From Acidimicrobiales bacterium (GTDB taxonomy: Bacteria; Actinomycetota; Acidimicrobiia; Acidimicrobiales; SZUA-35): a stretch of DNA of 61,636 nt. The notes under the pieces are model-generated. The model searched no databases and was not told where the DNA came from. It saw only the letters and a list, made by a program, of their open reading frames with translations. The stretch covers positions 1 through 61,636 of the forward strand of contig JABDIY010000110.1 in NCBI GenBank assembly GCA_013003535.1. Direction: 5' to 3'. Below are positions 15,882 to 24,250 of the stretch, in pieces. The stretch's first letter is position 1. Every line of letters begins with the position of its first letter. Made by a program: the position numbers and the translations under genes.

Positions 15882-16904
15882 CTATAGCTCGAGAAGAATC
15901 TTTCCACCTTCGCCGGCCCGGAGTAACGCCATCGCCGCCTCGTATTGCTCAAGCGGAAAGCGATGCGTGATCACCGGCTGCACCGCGAGTCCAGAATTGA
16001 GGAGAGAGACCGCTTTATACCAGGTGCCGAACATTTCTCGACCGTAGATTCCTTTGACGGTCAGTCCCTTGAAGATGATGTTGTTGAGGTCCACCATCGC
16101 CGACCCGGAGAAGAGGCCGAGGAGGCCTACCTTCGCTCCGTGATTGGAGAGGCTGAGAATATCGCTCAGCGCCGCAGGGCTTCCGGACATCTCAAATGCG
16201 ACGTCGAAGCCTTCGATCATTCCCAGGGTTGCCATCACTTCGCGTAAGGAGTTCTCGCCTGGCTCCACACCGCGAGTTGCCCCTAGGCGTTCGGCCATGC
16301 GGAGCCGATCCGGAACGGGATCGGTGATGACTATATGACGAGCGCCAACATGGCGACAGATCGCTGCGGCCATTTGACCGATAGGACCGGCGCCAGTAAT
16401 CAACACATCCTCGCCAACAAGGTCGAAGGACAGCACGGTGTGGACCGCATTGCCGAGCGGGTCAAGGATTGCTGCAAGCTCATCGGGAACCTCGGCCGGA
16501 ACCGGGTAGGCGTTGGCCGCTGGGATAGCTACATACTCGGCGAAACCACCGTCCCGTTGGATGCCGACGCTGATCGTGTTCCTGCAGAGGTGCCCCTTGC
16601 CCGCTCGGCAATTCCGGCAGTGCCCGCACGTAACGTGACCTTCACCGGCGACCCGTGTTCCTATCTCAATCTGCTCAACCTGGTCCCCGATTTCCACCAC
16701 GGTCCCAACGAACTCATGACCTACCACAACCGGGGTGCGCACAGCGTCGCGAGCCCAGTCGTCCCATTCATAGATGTGCAGATCCGTTCCACAGATCGCC
16801 GCATGGGAGACCTTGATGAGCACCTCGTCCGATCGGGGAACCGGTCGATCGATTTCAGAAAGACTGAAGCCGTGCCCTGGCCCAGTTTTGACCAGAGCCT
16901 TCAT
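15882..16904 (-). CDS. tdh: L-threonine 3-dehydrogenase
   Basis: 340 aa zinc-dependent medium-chain dehydrogenase. Catalytic Zn ligands in AAICGTDLHIYEWDDW and GHEFVGTV; structural Zn Cys cluster CGHCRNCRAGKGHLC; NAD-binding GAGPIGQMAAAICRH. The WDDW region and C-terminal GREMFGTWYK stretch are typical of Tdh, which oxidises L-threonine to 2-amino-3-oxobutyrate. Overlaps kbl by 4 bp (ATGA), the usual kbl-tdh operon. Together they convert threonine to glycine and acetyl-CoA. Confidence 0.93.
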   Translation of the reverse strand: MKALVKTGPGHGFSLSEIDRPVPRSDEVLIKVSHAAICGTDLHIYEWDDWARDAVRTPVVVGHEFVGTVVEIGDQVEQIEIGTRVAGEGHVTCGHCRNCRAGKGHLCRNTISVGIQRDGGFAEYVAIPAANAYPVPAEVPDELAAILDPLGNAVHTVLSFDLVGEDVLITGAGPIGQMAAAICRHVGARHIVITDPVPDRLRMAERLGATRGVEPGENSLREVMATLGMIEGFDVAFEMSGSPAALSDILSLSNHGAKVGLLGLFSGSAMVDLNNIIFKGLTVKGIYGREMFGTWYKAVSLLNSGLAVQPVITHRFPLEQYEAAMALLRAGEGGKILLEL

Positions 16905-18106
16905 GCTGCACCCGCCACAATACCGAGTTCGGCTCCGACGGCTACGAACGCTGCGACGGCACGATTCACGTCATCGGCGGTGTGGGCGGCGCACATCTGA
17001 GTGCGGATCCGGGCAGTTCCCTTCGGCACAACCGGAAAAGAGAACGCCGTGACATACACGCCGCGAGCCAGCAGCCCGTCCGCCATCTCGCTGGCGAGGC
17101 GAGCGTCTCCGATCATCACCGGAATGATCGGGTGCCCCTCACCGGACAGTATGAAGCCCGCCTTGGTCATCTCCGCGCGGAACTGCCGGGCGTTGGAATC
17201 CAATCGCTCGCGAAGCCCATCACCCTCCTTGGCGAGCCGTAGACCGGCCCGCCCTCCGCCAACCAGCCCTGGAGCTAGCGCATTTGAGAAGAGGTACGGC
17301 CGAGCCCGTTGACGTAGGAGATCGACCACGTTCTGACGGGCCGCAACGAATCCACCCATGCCGCCGCCCAGGGCCTTGCCCAACGTGCTGGTAACGATAT
17401 CCACCCGTTCCACTACCCCATGGAGGGCCGGCGTGCCTCTCCCCTGGGGGCCCACCAACCCCGTGGCATGGCAATCATCCACCATCACGAGCGAATCAGT
17501 GTCGTCGGCAATGGCGCAAATCGATGCGAGATCCGCAACGTAGCCATCCATGGAGAACACCCCGTCCGTGACGATGAGAACCGATCGGGCACCATCGGCT
17601 CTCGCGATCTCCACCTGCTGGCGGAGGTCAGACATGTCTCGAGTAGCGAAACGGTAGCGGCGAGCCTTGCAAAGCCGAATACCGTCGATGATCGAAGCAT
17701 GATTGAGGGAATCGGAGACGATCGCATCGGATTCGGCGAGCAATGGCTCGAAGACACCGCCATTGGCGTCGAAGCAGGCCGCAAAGCTAATGGAATCGTC
17801 AGTTCCGAGATACTCCGCTATCTCAACCTCCAGCGCACGGTGCAGGTCAGTTGTCCCGCAGATGAAACGGACCGAAGCCATCCCGTAGCCGTAGCCGTCC
17901 ATGGCAGCGGCTGCGGCGGTCCGGATCATCGGGTCATCGGCGAGGCCAAGGTAGTTGTTGGCACAGAAATTCAGTACGTGCTGGCCACCGGTGATAACCG
18001 TCCCGCCTTGAGGCGAAGTGAGCTCTCGCTCCGATTTCCAGAGCCCGTCGGCCTTTATCGAATCCAGCGACTCGTCGATCGAATCGTAAAAACCATTTCG
18101 ACTCAT
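16901..18106 (-). CDS. kbl: Glycine C-acetyltransferase (2-amino-3-ketobutyrate CoA ligase)
   Basis: 401 aa alpha-oxoamine synthase, PLP-dependent. Visible motifs: NFCANNYLGLADDP near the N-terminus, VDDCHATGLVGPQGRG (Asp and His contacting PLP) and TSTLGKALGGGMGGF with the Schiff-base Lys. Cleaves 2-amino-3-oxobutyrate with CoA to glycine and acetyl-CoA. ATG 18106 has GGGGAG upstream. I see no convincing DosR-type box before this pair, so it may be constitutive or separately regulated within the island. Confidence 0.94.
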   Translation of the reverse strand: MSRNGFYDSIDESLDSIKADGLWKSERELTSPQGGTVITGGQHVLNFCANNYLGLADDPMIRTAAAAAMDGYGYGMASVRFICGTTDLHRALEVEIAEYLGTDDSISFAACFDANGGVFEPLLAESDAIVSDSLNHASIIDGIRLCKARRYRFATRDMSDLRQQVEIARADGARSVLIVTDGVFSMDGYVADLASICAIADDTDSLVMVDDCHATGLVGPQGRGTPALHGVVERVDIVTSTLGKALGGGMGGFVAARQNVVDLLRQRARPYLFSNALAPGLVGGGRAGLRLAKEGDGLRERLDSNARQFRAEMTKAGFILSGEGHPIIPVMIGDARLASEMADGLLARGVYVTAFSFPVVPKGTARIRTQMCAAHTADDVNRAVAAFVAVGAELGIVAGAA

Positions 18107-18196
18107 GATTGTGCTCCCCGAACGTCGTTTCGTGCGACCGTACTCGGCATACGGGGAGCCACAACATCGAACCCCTACTCGTTTGGCGAGCGAACC

Positions 18197-18571
18197 TCAA
18201 ACGCCAGTGAAGCGTGAGATCACCGCAATGAGCTGCTCGAGTTTCTCGACCTCTTTGTAGACAACAGCGACGACGCCCATCTGGCGCAGATCGTGAGGCG
18301 GTGGCAGGGGCGGGATCGAACAGTGCAGAACCAGCCCCGCCCCAATGGCTCGAGCTGCCCCAAAGAAGGGATGTCCATCATCATTCGACGGTAGATGGTC
18401 GAAGACCACCACGTTGGGACGACTCCCCAACAGGGCTGCAGCCGTGTCGTGGTGACTTGCTGTAGCACCAATCACCACGAGGTTGCTGGTGGAGTTGAGG
18501 CGGTCGGCCACAAGCAGCCGTGCCGCCTCTTCTTGTTCCAAAAGGAAGACTCTTAGGTGAGAGTCGGTCAT
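18197..18571 (-). CDS. Stand-alone response-regulator receiver-like protein
   Basis: 124 aa, no output domain. The fold follows a CheY-like pattern: LRVFLLEQEEAARLLVADRL, then NVVVFDHLPSNDDG with a candidate phospho-Asp, LVLHCS, and VVAVVYKEVEKLEQLI with the conserved Lys. The first acidic pair (normally DD) is changed to EQE, so phosphorylation is doubtful. It starts 34 bp after the stop of the membrane protein at 18606 and is probably its operon partner. Could be a phosphate sink or protein-protein adaptor. Confidence 0.7.
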   Translation of the reverse strand: MTDSHLRVFLLEQEEAARLLVADRLNSTSNLVVIGATASHHDTAAALLGSRPNVVVFDHLPSNDDGHPFFGAARAIGAGLVLHCSIPPLPPPHDLRQMGVVAVVYKEVEKLEQLIAVISRFTGV

Positions 18572-18605
18572 TTCCGGACACCTCGCGACTCAGGCCGTTG
18601 CTGGC

Positions 18606-19715
18606 TTACTTCAGACCGGCCGGGACACGGACCCGAGGCGGCGCCTCGCCTTCGGCGCGGAGATCGACTCGATTGGTGCGATCCGCATCGCCGAGCTTGC
18701 TGCGCTGCTCATCGGTTCGTTGGGCGGCACGACCTCCCCACCAAGCCAAGACGGCAGCCCCCAGCACGATCCAGGCCCCAACCATCAATGTCCAGATGAT
18801 CGGGAAGAAGGAAACGGGTTCAATGGTTTCGTAATTGTCGAGATTGTCATCGAACGTCTGCGTGAGATCACCGAATCGGCCAAGCGCTTCGGGCATTGAT
18901 CCAAGCGCTTGAGCAGTAGCCGGAAAGTTCTCACCAAGGAAGCCGTTGAGCTGGGTCTGATCCATCCCTAGCTGCTGGGCCAATGCTGGCAGCATCTCGG
19001 TCTGCATCTGCGTTCCCATTGCCTCGACAGTGATCAACGCGCCCTTGGCTTGTTCCACGAGCTCTGGCGTGTAGATCGGCCGAAGGTTGTCATTGAGCTC
19101 GTCGGCGTCGGCAGCCTTGGGAATCAGGCTCAACACCAAGACAACTCCGACAACTAGGACACCGAAACCTCCGGCCAGGGCCACCGCCAGCCATCCCGGC
19201 TTGAATAGAAGGGCCCCAATGACCAGCAGGCTGATTCCGGCCACAAGGAACCCCCACGGCACTGTGGTGGCCGGCAATGCCTCGGTTGGGATTTCGTCAG
19301 CAGACTGGAAGAGATCCCTTTGGGAGTCCAGAGTGTCCACGAGTCCGTTGAACGTCGGCACGATTTCCGGCAGCGCCGCAACCCCGCTGGCGACGTCGGG
19401 AAAATTCGCTTCGATGAAGCTCATGAACTCCGCTTCCGTCATGCCGAGTTGAGGAGCGACCGCTGGCACGATTGCCGCTTCGAACTCTGCGCCTACTCCT
19501 TCGAGCATCACAAGGTCCGTCTTTGCAGTTGCGATCGATTCCTCGGTTAGTGCCGGTCGGAAATCATCGATCATCTCTTCGAAATCAGGCCCCACGGTGA
19601 AGAGATTGTTGGCCAACGTGCTGACCAGAAAGACGACTCCCACAGCTGCTACCAACAAGGCGGCGGATCGGCGATACACCGATGCCTCGCCCCTCAGTTC
19701 CACGAGTGCACTCAT
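18606..19715 (-). CDS. Membrane protein with internal duplication
   Basis: 369 aa. After RRSAALLVAAVGVVFLVSTL (TM1) comes an extracytoplasmic domain, two adjacent TM helices, a second copy of the domain, and a last TM. The repeat is clear: VAPQLGMTEAEFMSFIEANF in copy 1 against LAQQLGMDQTQLNGFLGENF in copy 2, and DDFRPALTEESIATAK against DNLRPIYTPELVEQAK. I do not recognise a known family. Start ATG 19715 has AGAGGA. A DosR-type box (19790) with GACACT at the -10 position precedes it. Likely envelope function. Confidence 0.75.
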   Translation of the reverse strand: MSALVELRGEASVYRRSAALLVAAVGVVFLVSTLANNLFTVGPDFEEMIDDFRPALTEESIATAKTDLVMLEGVGAEFEAAIVPAVAPQLGMTEAEFMSFIEANFPDVASGVAALPEIVPTFNGLVDTLDSQRDLFQSADEIPTEALPATTVPWGFLVAGISLLVIGALLFKPGWLAVALAGGFGVLVVGVVLVLSLIPKAADADELNDNLRPIYTPELVEQAKGALITVEAMGTQMQTEMLPALAQQLGMDQTQLNGFLGENFPATAQALGSMPEALGRFGDLTQTFDDNLDNYETIEPVSFFPIIWTLMVGAWIVLGAAVLAWWGGRAAQRTDEQRSKLGDADRTNRVDLRAEGEAPPRVRVPAGLK

Positions 19716-19789
19716 TGCGTTCCTCTCATTCGGTTGCCGCTCATCGGCAAGTCTGGATCGAGTGTCTGCTTGACCAGCACCACTGAACA

Positions 19790-19803
19790 GGGCCCAAGGC
19801 CCC
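19790..19803 (-). promoter_or_regulatory. DosR-type box, duplicated membrane protein
   Basis: GGGCCCAAGGCCCC centred at 19796.5; predicted start 19754, -10 GACACT, 39-nt leader with a Shine-Dalgarno. Confidence 0.7.
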
Positions 19804-19847
19804 ATCGTCAGTGGCGTGATGGCTCCGGGCCGGGGCGAGAAAACACG

Positions 19848-19877
19848 AACTCCCCGGCACCTTCGTGCCGGGGAGTT
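19848..19877 (-). terminator. Rho-independent terminator after the 236-aa membrane protein
   Basis: Perfect 13-bp stem (19848-19860 with 19865-19877, GTGCCGGGGAGTT arm) and a 4-nt loop; read leftwards it is followed by CGTGTTTTCTC. Separates the gene at 19900 from the next promoter. Confidence 0.85.
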
Positions 19878-19899
19878 GATCGATGCTCTAATCCATTGT

Positions 19900-20610
19900 C
19901 TAGGTCAGGGCATCCACCTTCTTCTTATCCACGAGGCGCTGTGGAACGGTATCGGGGAACTCGATTTCCTTCGATCCCCTCATCGCCCACGCCAGGCCAG
20001 CGCCGGTCAGCATGAGCGTTGCGCCCAAGCCACCAAACAGACCCGAGAGCGCCAGTCCCATCTGGAGAGTTGAGTGGGTGACAGTCCCCACACCCAGTTC
20101 ACCGATCAGGCCGTGGACGGTGCCACTCCAGGCTTGTTCCCGAGCAGGTCCTTCGATCGGGTGCATCCGGTCGAAGTCGGTCCAGTATTTGCCGTCAACA
20201 TTGAATTCGTGAGTTCCTGCTTCGTAGAGCACACCGTTGTATTCAACATCCTCCGGCAGAACGACCGTCTGGGTGCCGTGCAGCACGTGATAGCTGACGG
20301 TGGCCATCTGGTACATGTACTCAGTTCCGGTGTTGACCAACGGATCGTTGGGATCGAGGTCACCGTCGACTACTGGGTATTTCCAGTCTTCCTTGAGCGT
20401 CTGCAAGATAGCTTCCGCACCCTCTGTGGTGCCCCGGTCAACGAGTTGGTCGTCCTCGTTGTAGCTCAGCTGGACATCCTGGGCCTCGCTAAATGCCTCC
20501 AGCGAGTCATAGCCATCCTGGACTCGGGTATAGGCAACACCGCCAGCCACCGCGAAGGCCAAGCCGATCGCCAGAAGTGCATACCCCAGCATTGCCAGTC
20601 GTTTCCTCAT
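19900..20610 (-). CDS. Two-TM membrane protein of unknown function
   Basis: 236 aa: N-terminal TM (LAMLGYALLAIGLAFAVAGG), an extracytoplasmic acidic domain (about 35-190) containing YNEDDQLVDRGTTEGAEAIL, and a C-terminal TM (LSGLFGGLGATLMLTGAGLA) with a short basic tail. No family recognised. ATG 20610 has AGAGGA 7-8 nt upstream. A near-perfect DosR-type box at 20693 predicts a start at 20657 with AATGAT as -10. Topology resembles that of the gene to its left, and both may act in the envelope under hypoxia. Confidence 0.75.
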   Translation of the reverse strand: MRKRLAMLGYALLAIGLAFAVAGGVAYTRVQDGYDSLEAFSEAQDVQLSYNEDDQLVDRGTTEGAEAILQTLKEDWKYPVVDGDLDPNDPLVNTGTEYMYQMATVSYHVLHGTQTVVLPEDVEYNGVLYEAGTHEFNVDGKYWTDFDRMHPIEGPAREQAWSGTVHGLIGELGVGTVTHSTLQMGLALSGLFGGLGATLMLTGAGLAWAMRGSKEIEFPDTVPQRLVDKKKVDALT

Positions 20611-20683
20611 CGATTTCCTCTTTCGGTTTCCGTGATCGTGACGATTCCCGATCAACTGGTCTGATCATTTCGCCAATCGACGA

Positions 20684-21106
20684 TTACCGATAGGGACCTT
20701 CGTCACCAGGCAATGTGACGAGCGGCGCACTCTCCGGTTCGCTGGCCCAGTCCGCCAGAGCGCGCATGAAGAGTCTGATGACACTTCGGCGCAGGCAATA
20801 CCAGACCCGCGGTCCATCCGGGCGGGCCGACAACAACTCGGCATCTCGTAGGAACCGAAGATGCTCGGAAACGGTGGACTGAGCCAATCCCGATGCGGCC
20901 ACGATCTCTCCTGTTGTTCGGGAACAGCCACCACTGAACTGATTGAGGATGGCTACGCGAGCAGGGCTGGCCAATCCCCGAGCCAGTTTGGCAATCTGAT
21001 CGGGGGTCAGAGGCGAAGGTTCCGGCAATCCGAATTCAGTACACGGCGGGACCTTTTCAATTCTGTCGTTCGCTGCCCTACAGGGCATTCTCGTAGGCGT
21101 TGGCAT
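20684..21106 (-). CDS. ArsR-family winged-helix regulator
   Basis: 140 aa. The helix-turn-helix LASPARVAILNQFSGG ... TTGEIVAASGLAQSTVSEHL ... RFLRDAELLSARPDGPRVWY is a typical ArsR/SmtB DNA-binding domain; no Cys metal site is apparent in the recognition helix. ATG 21106 overlaps the end of the upstream cyclase-fold gene by 29 bp; AGGAA precedes it. Probably senses something linked to that gene product. The DosR-type box for the neighbouring gene lies inside its last codons. Confidence 0.85.
   Translation of the reverse strand: MPTPTRMPCRAANDRIEKVPPCTEFGLPEPSPLTPDQIAKLARGLASPARVAILNQFSGGCSRTTGEIVAASGLAQSTVSEHLRFLRDAELLSARPDGPRVWYCLRRSVIRLFMRALADWASEPESAPLVTLPGDEGPYR
20693..20706 (-). promoter_or_regulatory. 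DosR-type box inside the 3' end of the arsR-like gene
   Basis: GGGACCTTCGTCAC centred at 20699.5; serves the 236-aa membrane protein (start predicted 20657, -10 AATGAT). Confidence 0.72.
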
Positions 21107-22091
21107 CGTGGGATTCCTGATCTTCTTCGTTGCCGGCGGTGGGTGGTTCCCACCAATCCAGGACTCGCAACGCTCGAAGCGTTGACCACCGACTGGGGCC
21201 GCGTGCCTCCATCCTGAACCAGTGTCGCCCGGAATACGAGCGGTACATTGGCCATTTCCCATCGCTTCGGCGGGCGTTGCGAATGACCTCGATTGCATCG
21301 AGCATTCGGGGATCTCGGTCTGCTCCAGCGGCCCGAAAATGTTCGAGGCCTCGCATGATGTCGTAGTGCCACTGCGGTGGGAACGGGAATCGAGTGAACG
21401 CAAGATCGATAACATCGCCGGTGCGATGGGACTTGTAGAGGCGGTGGATAAGAAGAAACTCGCGGCCGGCCGCCATGGCGAGACCAACTTCGATCTGACC
21501 GCCGGCGTTTTGGTATTCAAGCAAAGCCTCCAGCACCGTGATTGTGGTATGCACCGAGCCGTGGGTGGCCCCTCGCCGGATGGCGTCACAGTTCCATCCA
21601 CCGTCGGCGAGCTGTTGTTCGAGTAGCCAGGCCACGGTGTCATCCACGCGCTGGTCCCTGGATCCGAAAGCGGACGCCAACAGCACCAACATCCCGGTGA
21701 TGCATGTTTCGGGCTGACGAATGGTCTTGGCGAGATTGATGCCTCCGTCATAGAACCGGGCGGCATTCCAGAGGAGTTCGGTCCCCCTGCGGGCCTGCTC
21801 GTTGCCTCCTTCGAGACCGAGGCGATGTAGCAGGAGCAGGGTGTAGGTGGTGGACGTCCATTTTGGGCTGTACAGGGCACCAGCCCAGGTGCCATCGGCG
21901 TCCTGGAGAGAGAGCAACTGAGCCCCCCACCCCTCGGTAGCCACAAGTGCCCGATCCTTGGCGATTTGTTCGCGGGGCGCGTGGAAAACCCCCTCGCTTA
22001 CCTGCCAGCGGATGGCGGGGTCAGCGTCGATCAACCAGGAACAGAGGGAACGAGTTCTCCCCTGGAGGGAGTTCACGGTTACGTCACCCAT
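21078..22091 (-). CDS. Terpenoid-cyclase/prenyltransferase-fold protein
   Basis: 337 aa, alpha/alpha-barrel type. Three QW-like repeats can be read: LQDADGTWAGALY, QQLADGGWNCDAI and ARRSDGKWPMYRS, separated by paired helices (TYTLLLLHRLGL, TTITVLEALLEY, STLRALRVLDWW). These occur in squalene/hopene cyclases and protein prenyltransferase beta subunits, but the DXDD catalytic motif of hopene cyclases is not seen and the protein is short, so enzyme activity is uncertain. ATG 22091 overlaps the stop of a 10-codon upstream ORF. Operon with an ArsR regulator; box at 22204. Confidence 0.65.
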   Translation of the reverse strand: MGDVTVNSLQGRTRSLCSWLIDADPAIRWQVSEGVFHAPREQIAKDRALVATEGWGAQLLSLQDADGTWAGALYSPKWTSTTYTLLLLHRLGLEGGNEQARRGTELLWNAARFYDGGINLAKTIRQPETCITGMLVLLASAFGSRDQRVDDTVAWLLEQQLADGGWNCDAIRRGATHGSVHTTITVLEALLEYQNAGGQIEVGLAMAAGREFLLIHRLYKSHRTGDVIDLAFTRFPFPPQWHYDIMRGLEHFRAAGADRDPRMLDAIEVIRNARRSDGKWPMYRSYSGRHWFRMEARGPSRWSTLRALRVLDWWEPPTAGNEEDQESHDANAYENAL

Positions 22092-22123
22092 CAGGGAACC
22101 CGTGCCTGCGCAAACTGATTCAT
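22091..22123 (-). CDS. Possible 10-codon leader peptide
   Basis: MNQFAQARVP: ATG 22123 is preceded by AGGAG, and its TGA overlaps the cyclase-fold ATG as TGATG, whereas that ATG has no Shine-Dalgarno of its own. This favours translation by re-initiation. The predicted start site (22168, -10 GATCCT) gives a 45-nt leader before the peptide. Confidence 0.4.
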   Translation of the reverse strand: MNQFAQARVP

Positions 22124-22203
22124 GTTGAACTCCTATCGACCGTCGAGCCGGCCTTCGCCGACCAGGTCGAATTGAGGATCGCTTCCGCAGCCAGCGGCGT
22201 GTA

Positions 22204-22217
22204 GGGCCGGAGGTCAC
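22204..22217 (-). promoter_or_regulatory. DosR-type box, cyclase-fold/arsR operon
   Basis: GGGCCGGAGGTCAC centred at 22210.5; predicted leftward start 22168. It may also assist the rightward gene at 22309. Confidence 0.65.
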
Positions 22218-22258
22218 ATGCGATCGATTGAGGCCGCGAGCGCCGGTCATGTGCCCTA

Positions 22259-22272
22259 GAGTCCGAAGTCCC
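22259..22272 (+). promoter_or_regulatory. DosR-type box, acidic 98-aa protein
   Basis: GAGTCCGAAGTCCC centred at 22265.5, 43.5 bp from ATG 22309; GATACT fits the -10 position exactly for a leaderless start. Confidence 0.65.
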
Positions 22273-22308
22273 TTGCCACGTCAGTGGTTACACGTCGATA
22301 CTCAAGGC

Positions 22309-22605
22309 ATGAGCAACACCTCCGAATCGGGCGACGATACTCCGTGGGAGTTCTACCCGGACGACGACCTTCGAGAAGAACCCGGCAAGGCCGCTGAGGA
22401 CGATGCGATGCACATCATGACCCCCGGCGCTCTCCCTGGTCCGTTCGTTCCCGACGACGATGATGCCGTGGTTGTGCATTACTTAGATGACGAAGATCCC
22501 GAGGTCCCCGACGTGTCGGTCCCCAAGGCGAGCGATGAAATCACGCCCGGCGTGGAGGATCTACTGGTCCGGCAGCATTACATGACCAATCCCGACGACG
22601 ACTGA
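22309..22605 (+). CDS. Very acidic small protein (98 aa)
   Basis: Begins MSNTSESGDDTPWEFYPDDD and is rich in Asp/Glu throughout (FVPDDDDAVVVHYLDDEDPE), with no membrane segment. Probably intrinsically disordered or a small cytoplasmic regulator. The DosR-type box 43.5 bp upstream and a GATACT -10 suggest a leaderless mRNA. I do not recognise a family. A downstream GC hairpin (22622-22647) may end the transcript. Confidence 0.65.
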   Translation: MSNTSESGDDTPWEFYPDDDLREEPGKAAEDDAMHIMTPGALPGPFVPDDDDAVVVHYLDDEDPEVPDVSVPKASDEITPGVEDLLVRQHYMTNPDDD

Positions 22606-22621
22606 CGTTTTGGCCAGATGG

Positions 22622-22647
22622 CCTTGCCCGGGGTGGCTCAGGCAAGG
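22622..22647. terminator. Hairpin between convergent genes
   Basis: CCTTGCC (22622-22628) pairs with GGCAAGG (22641-22647) across a 12-nt loop. No T run follows, so termination is only suggested by position. Confidence 0.4.
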
Positions 22648-22693
22648 AATCGTCAATGGTGAACGGTCACGAGCGATCTAGGGCTGAGACGGG

Positions 22694-24187
22694 CTACGGC
22701 TGAGACGGAGCCCGGGCGTCGGAGTCGACGAGTTCCGGAGCGTCTGCGCTGCGGAGGTCCACACTCTCCGGCGATGCACCAGCCGAGCCAACTGATGGCT
22801 CCGGTGGGGTCCGCGGCTGATCGGGTTCGCTCCCACCCTGATCCAGTCTGAACGGTGGATACTCGTCGGTCATGAATGCCACGTAGGCGATCACCCGGTA
22901 GATCCATCGATTCAGCCCGATGATCAGCGAGAAAAGCGATCGCGGGTATCGACCGGTGAAGAGCAAGACAACCCCGGCCACGAGAACGAGGAGTCCGAGG
23001 AGGCTACCCCCGTTGTTCACATTGCCCTCCGTGGTTGACCAGCTCGCCGAACCGGCAAGAACCCCCACAACAAGCAGCTGCGGGATGGCCAGAATCCACT
23101 TCACGAGCACCAGCGCCCGAGACATGCGTTCCGGGTAAACAATCTCGAGTTCGGCGTGATCGCCCGGTTCGGGAGACAGGCTGAAGGGTGGATACCGGTC
23201 GCTACCGATCCCTCCCGTGGTGGCGTAGTAGGAGACTCGCCACGTCCACCGCATCACGCCAACGTTGAACTCGAAAATGCCTCGCGGATAACGCCCGGTG
23301 AAGAGGATCGAAACTGCAGCGACGATCGTGAGAACTACGAAGATGGCCCAAAGAAAGACCAGCGCAATGAAATGAGGGATCGCTAGGAACCATTTCACCA
23401 ACCACAGCCAGCGGGACAGCGCCGGGTCGAGCCGGGCGGTCAGCGCGACCGGTTCAGGGTGAGTCCACTCCGAAAAGGCCGGATGGGTGTGGCCGACGAC
23501 TTCCCCGTCGGTGGTGCCGTGGGGGCTCCGCACACCTGCCGCGATCAGCACGCCGGCAATCCCCGTGAACAACGCCCCGACTCCGATCATCAGCAGACTG
23601 AGTGGCAGGACAAAGCCCGCCTTGGCCCCGACGTTCACATCAGCGGCCAGGCCGGGCGCACCATCAGCATTCATGAGCGCAGCAGCCCATCTCCCCGATG
23701 TGGCTTCCCAAGTCAACTCTTGCATCCCGACACCACTGGACGAAGCGACCCAGAAATCCTGAGCCGTTGGCGCAGCAACGGTCATGTTGCCAACTCTCCG
23801 GGTGAATTGCCCCTCCAGGTCATTGTTCACGTCAATCAGCTCGTCGTGCGCCACCCCGGCGAGATAACGATCCAGGTCGACCTCGCGAGCTATACCAATG
23901 AAGAGTTCATCCGAGGTGTTGGCACCGGTTGCGCGTAGGCGGATGTCGGCGTCAAGCGCGTCCAGTACCCAGTCCGGTGAGCCGGGGTCGGCCCGGAAGT
24001 CAGCGTCCTCTGCAGTGATGGCAGGAGTCAGGGTTTCCATCCGGTTGAGTGATACGTCGAAGAAGCCGTCGTCGTCGCGTTCAGCGATGTAGCCGAGTCC
24101 TAGCAGGGCTCCACCAACCAGAATGGCGACCGCTGGCAATATGAGTAGACATCCGGCGATAAGAGCAACAATTCTTCCGAAGCGCAT
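22694..24187 (-). CDS. Membrane protein with two DUF4389 domains
   Basis: 497 aa. N-terminal TM, an extracytoplasmic domain (about 40-190), another TM pair, then two DUF4389 units, each starting with a WL.LVKW.LAIPH/Q helix and containing TGRYPRGIFEFNVGVMRW or TGRYPRSLFSLIIGLNRW, followed by YPPF. The acidic Pro/Ser tail is disordered. DUF4389 proteins are of unknown function and common in Actinobacteria. A weak box lies at 24251. The ATG at 24187 has no strong Shine-Dalgarno. Confidence 0.83.
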   Translation of the reverse strand: MRFGRIVALIAGCLLILPAVAILVGGALLGLGYIAERDDDGFFDVSLNRMETLTPAITAEDADFRADPGSPDWVLDALDADIRLRATGANTSDELFIGIAREVDLDRYLAGVAHDELIDVNNDLEGQFTRRVGNMTVAAPTAQDFWVASSSGVGMQELTWEATSGRWAAALMNADGAPGLAADVNVGAKAGFVLPLSLLMIGVGALFTGIAGVLIAAGVRSPHGTTDGEVVGHTHPAFSEWTHPEPVALTARLDPALSRWLWLVKWFLAIPHFIALVFLWAIFVVLTIVAAVSILFTGRYPRGIFEFNVGVMRWTWRVSYYATTGGIGSDRYPPFSLSPEPGDHAELEIVYPERMSRALVLVKWILAIPQLLVVGVLAGSASWSTTEGNVNNGGSLLGLLVLVAGVVLLFTGRYPRSLFSLIIGLNRWIYRVIAYVAFMTDEYPPFRLDQGGSEPDQPRTPPEPSVGSAGASPESVDLRSADAPELVDSDARAPSQP

Positions 24188-24250
24188 GGCAAATCCCCTT
24201 GGGTTGAAGTGGCGCGAGTATGAACCTGTCCTCGCACTCTCCGCCCTGTC

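Noticed and set aside
21107-21946. N-terminal extension of the ArsR-like protein by 280 residues
   Set aside because: The stretch is antisense-frame noise over the cyclase-fold gene; the domain starts near ATG 21106.
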